From Marsupella aquatica (taxonomy: Eukaryota > Marchantiophyta): 64,000 nucleotides of DNA. Shown here in pieces: positions 53,050 through 62,000 of this stretch. A program made the translations under genes and the position numbers. Position 1 is the first letter of the stretch, and each line of letters opens with the position of its first letter. The stretch lies in assembly GCA_973895155.1 (NCBI GenBank), contig OZ316891.1, positions 30,318,001-30,382,000 of the forward strand. The letters run 5' to 3'. Below the pieces are notes generated by a model. That model was given only the letters and a program-made list of their open reading frames with translations. It had not been told where the DNA came from and did not search any database.

Positions 53050-53360
53050 TGAGTTTGCACTTTCATGCTTTCAAGTTCAAACAACAAGGCATGAGAGAGT
53101 ATGCTATATTGTAGCTCAAACTCTCATGCTCACAAGTTTGAGTCTGGGAGCATGATAGAGAGAGAGAGTATAGTGTGCTGTCTAGTTCAAACTCTCAGGC
53201 TCTCAAGTTTGAGCCCGAGAGCATGAGACAGTGTTCTGTTTAGTTTGAACTCTCATGCTCTCGATCATGAGCCTGAGAATGAGAGAGGACAGTGTGCTGT
53301 CTAGTTTGGACTCTCATGCTCTCAAGTTCAAACCTGAGAGTATGAAAGAGTGTGTTATTG
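53050..53360. repeat. Second block of the GAGAGCATGAGAGAGT minisatellite
   Basis: About five more diverged units of the family seen at 51170-52045 (CTCTCATGCTCTCAAGTTTGA, GAGCATGAGA), separated from the main block by about 1 kb. Divergence is higher than in the main block, with an additional short GA run at about 53156-53168. Confidence 0.85.
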
Positions 53361-53479
53361 ACCTACTCTAGTTTGAACAAACTCAAAGAGCCCCGTTTGA
53401 AGTGACAGGCAACTTGCCGAGTTGTCGGCACGTCAACTCATCACTTGACGGGTGGAAATCGATCCTTATGTCGGATATT

Positions 53480-53825
53480 CCCTGTTATTCCCCAGCCCGG
53501 CCCTCCCCGTCCCTGTCCCTTACCTTGCCCTGCCCTGCCCCGGACCCGGCCTGACCTGGGTCCGTGGTTGAGTCCGTGGAAGGGCCAGGTCCGGGAGTAC
53601 CCGGTTGGAACTGACAGAAAGGCCAGGTTGGGCTGGTTGGGTACGGGGAGGTTGGGTATGGGGAGGCCGGCAGGGCCAACCCGGACCGGGTGGAGTAAAC
53701 AGGGCCGGGCCAGGTCGGGCCGTGCCAGGAGTGATGTCAGGAGCTGCAAGGAAGGGCCGGCTCGGGCCTGGCCAGAACAGGAAGGGACGGGAAGTCAAGA
53801 TCGGGCAGCCCGGACGTTCCGGGTG
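53480..53825. other. GC-rich island with CCGG/GGGCC motifs
   Basis: A sharply bounded GC-rich block inside AT-rich DNA, built from short motifs such as GGCCAGGT, CCCGG and GGTTGGGTA. Several frames remain open on both strands, the longest being 154 codons. The amino-acid make-up (Gly, Pro, Arg, Ala) is that expected from composition alone, so I do not call a gene. Confidence 0.5.
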
Positions 53826-54042
53826 ATGAGTTGTTGGTTGACAGACTCTAAAGCCTCTATTTGTTGGGCAAGTCCAAACCGGGTCAAAGAGGTTGTTTGC
53901 ATGGCTTGAGTCTTAGGGGTGCCTAGAAATCCTTTCAACTCATGATCAGACTCACAGTATGTGATAATGCTTTCTTGGCAATCATGCTTTTGCACTGGCA
54001 ATCTCACCAAGTGATAATTGATTTTGAGTCTGCATGGTTATC

Positions 54043-54995
54043 ATGACAATCATATAATATTGTAACTTTAGTGTATCAAAAACATGTAAGTCACCAAATG
54101 CAGAAATATACACACTGAAATGTATATATATGCAATGGAGGTGTAAACATCTATAAAGGCATGATAGAAACAAGTCTACTGATATCTGAATGTAACCCAG
54201 TGGGATGCCAAGATTGGTCTGTTGCATCTAATAAATTATCGTCTAATTCCAAGTACAGTGAGAGACGAGCTATCTGAGGTGCTTTGCCTTGTCGTGACAT
54301 ATAGTATCATAACCATAGTGTATCGAAAACATACAAGTCACTGGCAATGCATATGTGCAAGCTGCTAGCAACCAACATGCATAGAAAAGTCCAATCACAT
54401 TCACAAGTGCCAAGAAAAAGCAAATGAAGTGGTATGTACATAGTGGAGGTGTAAACCTTTGTATATAAAAGGCGTAAGAGAAACAATCGTACTAAAATTG
54501 AATTGAAAACCGGCGGGATGCCAAGATCGGCCGGGAGCATCTAACGAATCACTGTGTGAATCCCGTGTACGGAACTGACGAGCACTGTCTGAGCTCTATC
54601 AACAGCAATTCAAGAAGAACTGAAAACCGACAAAGAGAAATACACCCTAAATAGATCAAGTCAAGGCGTCACACTAACAAGCACGTTTTGCTTCAAGAAC
54701 GGCCCAGACTTGCTACAAGAACATGACACTAACTCAAGTAGTACACTAGCCCTAACTACATACCTAGCGGGCATGCGAGGGACATGCCGATGTGCACAAG
54801 CGACACTGTCCCTCGGCATGACAGCTATCGTGACATATAGTATCATAGCCATAGTGTATCGAAAACATACAAGTCACTGGCAATGCATATGTGCAAGCTG
54901 CTAGCAACCAACATGCATAGAAAAAGTCCAATCACATTCACAAGTGCCAAGAAAAAGCAAATGAAGTGGTATGTACGTAGTGGAGGTGTAAACCT
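54043..54995. repeat. Alternating X-Y direct repeats at the retroelement's left end
   Basis: Segment X (GTGACATATAGTATCATA... to GGAGGTGTAAACCT, about 168 bp) occurs at 54292-54458 and 54828-54995, on both sides of the left LTR (Y, 54460-54823). An older, diverged X-Y pair lies at about 54043-54240. The order X0-Y0-X1-Y1-X2 suggests tandem elements collapsed by recombination, leaving LTRs joined by remnants of internal 3' sequence. Confidence 0.8.
54460..54823 (-). repeat. Left LTR (3' LTR relative to pol)
   Basis: 364 bp, matching 60034-60395 with few differences. On the minus strand it begins TGTCATGCCGAGGGACA and ends with CA (TG...CA form). The flanking five bases are ACCTT on the left. 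Together with ACCTC after the right LTR these resemble a slightly mutated target-site duplication. Confidence 0.85.
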
Positions 54996-55040
54996 CTGTA
55001 TCCCCCCCAGACCACAGCCAAAAGGAGGGCTGAAGAAAAT

Positions 55041-58000
55041 TCAGGTAGCACGTGGAGCACAGGAAGGGCAAAACCATAACCCTTCTGGCACCTGGGTAAG
55101 TTCAGGCCAAAGGCAGGAAAGATGGTACCCTCCATTGCAATTGTCACACAACAGCATCTGGTCAGCATCATCAATTCGCAAACACACTTTGCAAGGGTAG
55201 TCCACAGGTGGAATCCAGGTAGAAGTCACAATGGTGGGATCCAGGTTAGGCAGATGACAAGGGGCGCAATTCTTGGCATTGTCAGCAATTGTGCGCCCAT
55301 CTGCCCCTTGTAACTCTAGCACTCCAGACGATCGAATAGCTTTAACCCTGAGAATAGTATGACTGGTAGAGGTGTCCAGGGTGTCGTTAGCTTGCCGCTG
55401 CAAGTACATGAAATCTCCCACATCAAACTTCCTGACCTTGGGCTGAAAAGTGCCCCCTCGTGTGTGTGCATAACGCAATGTGTCCCTATGATGTGCAATG
55501 GCCAAATTCTCCATGGCCATGGGCATAACCCTCCTGAATAGGGCAGCCCTCTCAGAGATCACATCAGACCAAGTCACAGCTGAATCCAAGTCCACCACCT
55601 GAAGCATGTGAGCAGCAATAGCAGAAGGTGGAACTAGGTGACGACCAAACAACAAGAAGCAAGGAGAAAAGTTAGACAATGACGCATGTCTGGACATCCT
55701 ATACCCCATGGCAATGTAGGGTAAGGCCAGGTCCCAATCCTCCTTGTTTTTGGTGAGGCAGATCTTCCGGAGGCCCTTCTTGCATGTCTGAACCATGCGC
55801 TCTGCCAAGCCATCTGCATGTGGGTGATCTCGTGATGTCCGGCGATGATCAATGAGGGCCTGATCAAGCAGCTCCTGGAACTCTCCTCTAAACTCTGAGC
55901 CCTGGTCAGTGAGACATTCTGCACAAGCTCCAAGCGGCTGAGAACTTGTTGCAGGAATGCTTGGCTGGTGCTACGGGAGGTCTTATCCGGCAATGCCACA
56001 AGTTCTATCCACTTGGAGAAATGCTCTATCATGATCATGATGTAGAGATTACCCCGAGACGTGAGGGGTAATTCTCCAGCCAAATCACATGACCAGCGAT
56101 AAAACATGCCCTGAATAGGGAGTGGATGAAGTGTGGGTTGCCGAGATGTGAAAGAAGTCCTCACCCTATCACACTGTTCACACCGGGCAATAACATCTCG
56201 AACCTGGCCATGCATGCCTCTCCAATGATAATGAGGGACCAAGAGGCTGTAAGTCCTCTTAACGCCAAAATGACCAAGCTCAGAATGTACCTGACGGATA
56301 AGGCCAACCCTCTCATGAATGGGTGGAACCACCACTGCCCTGTCTGGCAAGCAACGCACGAGATGATCTCCCTTCCACAAGTAACGCTTGGACCTTTGCT
56401 TAATTCGGTCTCTCTGGGTTGCAGTAACATGTATGGGGTACTCCCCATGCTGCAAAAATCTCAGAGTGTCGCTGTCCTCCCATATGTCCACCACGGGTTG
56501 GTCAACAACGTAGCATGGCAGCAAAGCAAGATAGGTAGATGCATGAAATGTAGGCAGGATGGAAACCTGGTCAAAATCCTGCCGCGCATCTGAGGAATCA
56601 TCAGAGGCAATCAAAGGGCTGCGGGACATAGTGTCAGCATTTTGATGTGTCACACCAGGCCTATGAATTACCTCAAAATCATACTCCTGGAGTATGAGCG
56701 CCCAACGAGCAAGCTTGCCAGTAAGCTTGTCGTTGGTCATCAACCACTTCAAGGGCTGGTGGTTTGTGTAGAGAACAAACCTGGTCCCATAGAGGTAGGG
56801 CCTGTAATGTATGACAGCCCACACAACAGCAAGGCATTCACCCTCATAAGAAGAATAATGACTCTCTGCCTGATTGTTGCTCCTGGATGCATATGCAATG
56901 ACGTACTCTTTACCTTCCTCATCATGTTGGCCCAGAATGGCACCAATCCCAAGGGCACTCCAATCTGTGTGTAGCACAAAGACCTTGCTGAAACTAGGTC
57001 TTCTCAGCACCGGGTATTCTAAGAGCTTCTCCTTCAAAGTGGCAAATGCTGCCTCAGCATCTGTACTCCATGTCCAAGTCACATTCTTTTCAACAAAGCA
57101 TACAATGGGTGTGCAATGGTACTGAAATCTTTGATGTAGATCCGGTAGTAATTGCACAACCCAATAAAGCTCCTAAGAGTGTGAACATCAGTAGGAGTGG
57201 ACATTTCCAAGATGGATACCACCTTGGCCCAGTGAGCCATAGTTCCATTTGGAAGAATGCGATGCCCAAGATATACTACTGATCTGACAGCAAATTCACA
57301 CTCTTGGGGTGTATCTTTAGGTTCACCTTCTTAAGCCTCATGAATAGCTCCTCAAGGTCAAGTAGATGCTGGTCAAATCCTTTGTTGTGGACCAACACAT
57401 CATCAATGTAGCATTTCAGAAACTCAGCACCTTGAAGAACCTAGTCCATGACTCTTTGAAAGAATATGGGCGCATTCTTCAAGCCAAATGGCATCACCAA
57501 CCACTCCCATAGTTGGTTACTACCATTGAAAGTTGTTTTCTTGCGATCCTTTGCAAGCAGCAAAATTTGGTTGAAGCCTTGCCTTAGATCCACAAGAGTG
57601 AAGATGTCTGAGTCTCCAATACTGTCAAATAGCTCCTCTGGCCGCTGCCAGGTTCAATGGCCTGTAGTCCCCACACATGCGCTTCTCTGTCCACAATCCA
57701 CTGGAATCCTTCTTTGCTGGCATCATTGTAGCTGCTGCAAAATCTGATGTAGATGGCTGAATAAGACCAGCTTCGTAGAGCTCTTGGCACCTCTCATCCA
57801 CCAGCTGCCACTCATGCTTACTCAAACGGTGTCTCCGCCTAAAGATAGGTGTTTCATCAGCCAACTCAATGGAGAACTGCATAGTCTTGCACTTACCCAA
57901 GTCCTTCATAGAGAAAGCAAACACGTTCTCATGCTTGAGGAGCAAATTCAGCAGCTGGTCCTTCTGTCTTTTACTCAGGTGGTTGCCCATGATGAATGTG

Positions 58001-58665
58001 TAGTTGGCAACACTAGGAATAGGACCTGATGTACTCATGCTTGAAGAGCCAGAAGTGCCAGCCTCTCCACTATCCAGGCTACTAGCATGTTGTTGATAAG
58101 GTGATGAGGCCTCTCCAAGGCTTGTTGTACTTGTTGCTCTGGTCTGATCCACACCATGAAACTCAGAAATAATGTCAGCCACATTACAAGGGACCTCCTC
58201 CCCCCCAACACTTGGACTGAAGCGGTGAGTGTTGAATAGAGGTAAGTGCACCTGGTCTGGATGCCATGTAGCAGCACCATGGAGTGGTAGGGCTGGAAGT
58301 CCTGATGCTGGATGAATGTACATCTGAAAAAGGATGCAAGTGACCAGAAGCCAAGTGAGAGCATTGAGATCCATTACCCTGCCAAGTAAAGCATTCCTGG
58401 CCAGCCTAGTGATTTTGGTGTGACCTGTAGTACCGGGTTGGAAGCCCATAGCCCGTTCTCTCTCCTCAGGACTAGGTTCATCCCATGTACCGGTAGAATG
58501 TCGATAAACTAGGCCAGGACCATCACCCTGAAAAGCATGGGCACCTAGAAAGGACACAAATGTAGGCCAAGCAGCACGGGGCTGTCCAATGGTATTAGCT
58601 AGATTGACTGTCTGATGAATATGCCGGGCCCTCAGCTTTATGCAGATGACACGTGGCGGCAGCAA
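55041..58665 (-). pseudogene. Broken pol: MTase-like, RT, RNase H, integrase, PHD
   Basis: Read right to left. 58345-58575 resembles the C-terminal motifs of C5-cytosine methyltransferases (EERERAMGF, LARNALLGRVMDLNAL). RT follows from about 58000, with MPAKKDSSG and CGDYRPLN. The segment after NLA is partly deleted near 57640. The catalytic YIDDV lies at about 57391-57411. An in-frame TAG lies at 57441-57443 and a frameshift near 57310. RNase H (57000-56700) has TDWSALGIGAIL and YEGECLAV, but YTNHQPLKW, with Asn where Asp is usual. Integrase has an H-x4-H...C-x2-C zinc motif (about 56330-56170) and WSCDLAGEL. A frameshift near 55920 splits its catalytic core, which resumes in another frame. 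The frame ends with a PHD finger. It cannot yield an intact polyprotein. Confidence 0.9.
55044..55199 (-). other. PHD finger at the C terminus of the integrase frame
   Basis: Spacing C-x2-C-x11-C-x2-C-x4-H-x2-C-x14-C-x2-C is a canonical C4HC3 PHD finger, with the usual MLLCDNC, GYHLSC and WFCPSC segments. It follows the integrase C-terminal region (KNCAPCHLPNLDP) in the same uninterrupted frame as the integrase end (55041-55808). PHD fingers read histone H3 tails; here the domain may steer integration, by analogy with chromodomains of chromoviruses. Confidence 0.9.
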
Positions 58666-58699
58666 AGAAATCCGGAAAAATGGGCCCTTAAAAACGTAA

Positions 58700-59510
58700 A
58701 CCTGGGCCCCCCCTTAAGTGTATACATCGGCCCTTTTAAATGTATAAACATGGGGCCTGGTTAAGTGTATACATCGGCCCCGATGTGGACCTAGAAACTG
58801 ACGGAAGGCACGCGTCGACGGGGAAGAAAAATCAGGTGGGGACCGGCAGCCGAGCGAGTGTGTATACATCGGCGTGAAGGCCAGGAAGAAAAAGGGGCCG
58901 GAAGCAGTCGCGGCCGGAAAGAAATCGCATGTGGCAGGATCGGGGGTTCAGTAAATGCAGGCACTGACAATCCGGTGGCGAATGGAGAAGCGGAGAAACG
59001 GGCTCCTTTAATGGGCTCGAGCCCTGCATAGGGCTTCACTCCCCCTCTCCTTATGAGCTCCCAAAGAGGTGGGGGCTACGAGCTCCCCCTCCCCTCTTAA
59101 ATTCTTCATAGGGCCTCGTGCCCTCTCCTTCGCATGCTTGTGGCAGGGCTTCTCCAGGACTCCCAAAAATTTACTCCTCCCCACTTAATGCTACCTAGGG
59201 CTTGGTGCTCTCTCTCTCATTGTCGCTCCTCCTCCTCCTTTAGTGCTGCCTAGGGCCTTGAGCCCTCCTTTCGCTTCCCCCTCCCCCCTTAATACTGCTG
59301 GATGGGCTTTGTGAGTCTGTGCCCTACAGGAGGACTCCCGAGAGAGGGAGTTGAATGTACTCCCCCTCCCCCTTTAATGCAGCATAGGGCCTCGTGCCCT
59401 CTCCTGGCACTCGCCCCCTTACTCTCCGTGGCTTGTGCTTGGCTCCCCCTCCTTTCCTCGCGCTTATGCTCCTGCTCGGCTCCCCCTCTCCTCGCACTTA
59501 ATTAAATGCT
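58700..59510. repeat. Degenerate GC-rich tandem repeats inside the element
   Basis: From about 58990 to 59410, five or six loose copies of a 50-70 bp unit read CTCCCCCT..TTAATGCTGC-TAGGGC-TTG-GCCCTCTC. To the left (58700-58880), the motif AAGTGTATACATCGGCCC occurs twice, with a third related copy. No protein motif is recognisable here, although gag would be expected in this position. Confidence 0.65.
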
Positions 59511-60033
59511 GGCAGAAATGAGAGGGCACGATGCCCTATGCGCAGCCTGCCTCATGCGAGTTGTCGACAGCAAGGCGAAGGAAAGAAAAATAGCTAGAAA
59601 AGGGAGGCGCACAGAAAAACGACGGCCGGTGAGGAGAGAAAGGAAAACCTCGGGAGTGGGTAACATGGGCGTGCGGCCCTATGTGCGTGGTCGCCCCCTC
59701 GGCCATGTGCATACACAAAGGTGCGGCCTCCGGCTGCCAGGCGGCAAGAAAAGAAGGATCAAGAGAAGGGGCAAAAAGCCCCCCTGAAAATGCAAAACCT
59801 CCCGGAAAGTGAGAAGCGCTCCCCTCGTCTCCTCTTGGGTGTACTCCGCTGGTCCGCAAATTTAAGTGTATACACATAAGTGATGTGTATACAAAGAAAA
59901 ATCTAACTCTAACTCCATCACTAGATTTTTCTTCAAAGAAATTGCACTGTTGTCGACGGAAAGTGTTGACCGTCGCGAGCAATTGAGAAACACAACGTTT
60001 CTGATCTTCTTCCCTTCACTCAACAGTTCTTCT
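59510..60033. other. Element leader region without recognised coding
   Basis: Between the degenerate repeats and the 5' LTR. Palindromic GTGTATACA appears at about 59872 and 59888. A 148-codon frame (59536-59982, minus) shows no gag or protease motif, and I do not call it. Confidence 0.4.
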
Positions 60034-60395
60034 TGAATAAAAGGTGTAAGAGAAACAATCGTACTGAAATCGAATCAAAAACCGGCGGGATGCCAAGATC
60101 GGCCGGGAGCATCTAACGAATCACTGTGTGAATCCCGTGTACGGAACTGACGAGCACTGTCTGAGCTCTGTCAACAGCGATTCAAGAAGAACTGAAAACC
60201 GACAAAGAGAAACACACCCTAAATAGATCAAGTCAAGGCGTCACACTAACAAGCACGTTTTGCTTCAAGAACGGCCCAGACTTGCTACAAGAACATGACA
60301 CTAACTCAAGTAGTACACTAGCCCTAACTACATACCTAGCGGGCATGCGAGGGACATGCCGATGTGCACAAGCGGCACTGTCCCTCGGCATGACA
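60034..60395 (-). repeat. Right LTR (5' LTR relative to pol)
   Basis: 362 bp, nearly identical to 54460-54823 over its whole length. It begins TGTCATGCCGAGGGACA and ends TTATTCA on the minus strand. The immediate flank is ACCTC. Confidence 0.9.
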
Positions 60396-62000
60396 ACCTC
60401 GACCACTAATCAAGAAAAGCTCTTGAAATGAAAGAAGTTGTGCCCTGAGTATGATAAGCATGTCACAGTACTAGGATCACACATTTGAAAAAAAAGACAT
60501 TTACACATGTTTTGCGCAACACTTGTTAGGAATTGACATGGTGTTTTTAATTGTAATTAGTTTGGCTTTACCAGGGTTTGTTAACCCTAGATTAGTTCTC
60601 TGATTAGTTTAGGATAAGAGGCACTCATTTAGGCTCAAAAATCTTAGTTGCCCTTGGGATGTTTAGGTTGGAGGAAGAACATTATTCTTCACACGTACCC
60701 CTTCATTCGATGAATCCTTCAAGAGTTTCTCCATCATGGTGTTGTGTCACAATAGTGATTGAGATTGACTGCTCTCTCATGTTCCACTTATTTGGTGCCT
60801 AGTCCAAGCCGTCCAGTTTCTTACAACACTATCTATGTAAATTGCTATTATTAGGATCTACATCTACTATTGTGAAAATTTGCTATCTACATTTTGTAGC
60901 AATGTCAGTGCAAAATGCTTAGCATAAAGTAGGGATAGTCATGGTATGACAATGTTGCAATTGATTGCTTCACTGCAAGGAGTTTGCAAAACGTGTTAAA
61001 GTTGTGAAATAGGCTGGATGGTAAATATTGTGAAGTAGCATGGGAGAAAATGGAATGGAACAAAGGAGTTCCACAAATTGACCTAAAATTTGTAATGAAT
61101 ACTATAATTCTGGTTAGATCTGGCCAAAATATTTAGTGAAATTTGTGGTCAAAATAGTTATAGAGTTCTAAACTGAGATAGGTAATCCAGGCTGTGCTAA
61201 TTAAGATAAGTATTAAGTTGCACAAATACACAGCATTTGAATGCTTAGACTTCAAGTGCAAACCTTGCCCCTTAGGCATCAACTATAAAAGATTGTAAGC
61301 ACGACATGCAATTTGAAATGTGTATTTTGATACTATTTGAATTTTTTAAAAATAACATAAGAAGTAACAGAATGTAATCCTAATATACCCCTAAACCCCA
61401 AATTGTATTCCTTATTATATAGATTTTATAAAGCTAAATAGGCCATTTAAATTTCAAACTGTAATAATTATTGAATATCTTCTGTTAGATATAGAGGAAG
61501 ATATAGAATGTCAAAATTAGTTGCTCAAAAATAATTATTAAATATCTTCTGTTAGATATCGAGAAAGATATAGAATTTGCTCAAAAACTTTCAGAATATT
61601 ATTGAGAACTACAAATTTCCAAAGATGACATACTTTCCAATGAACCTAACATCTTCAAGTTTAGTTGAGACCAACAAATTTCCAAAGAGAGTTTTCTTGT
61701 CACATTTCAGGCATCAGTGTCACATTTCAGGCATAGGTGTGATATGTACCATGTTAGCAGAAATTAGTTTGTGGACCCCCATCTGTTTTGAATTGAATGA
61801 GATTGAAAAGTAGATAGATATTGATATAAATAAATTATGTGTTAAAAATTAGATAGTTATTGATATAGATAAATGTGTTATACAATATTGATATGTGTTG
61901 GACAATGGGTATCTTTATTGGGACTAGTCAATTTGTTTTTGCATGGCACACCATAGTGTTCTGAAAAATAAAATTATGTACTACATCATGGAAACAACTG
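60396..62000. other. Gene-free AT-rich stretch with a ~67-bp duplication
   Basis: No exon supported. Two near copies of AATAATTATTGAATATCTTC...GATATAGAAT start at 61463 and 61530, and short direct repeats (TCACATTTCAGGCAT, ACAAATTTCCAAAGA) occur at 61600-61735. Confidence 0.5.

Larger units (their letters stand above)
54460..60395 (-). mobile_element. Decayed Ty3/gypsy LTR retrotransposon with PHD finger
   Basis: About 5.9 kb between TG...CA LTRs (54460-54823 and 60034-60395) that are still highly similar, so the insertion is fairly recent. On the minus strand the order is 5' LTR, a GC-rich non-coding or unrecognised 1.4 kb, a methyltransferase-like segment, RT, RNase H, integrase, PHD finger, 3' LTR. 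RT-RNaseH-integrase order defines Ty3/gypsy. The coding region is broken by a stop, a deletion and frameshifts. No gag (CCHC) or aspartic protease motif is visible, and I found no convincing primer-binding site next to the 5' LTR, so it looks non-autonomous. Confidence 0.9.

Noticed and set aside
53445-53909. 154-codon plus-strand frame (Gly/Arg/Pro-rich)
   Set aside because: GC-rich composition keeps several frames open on both strands; there is no domain.
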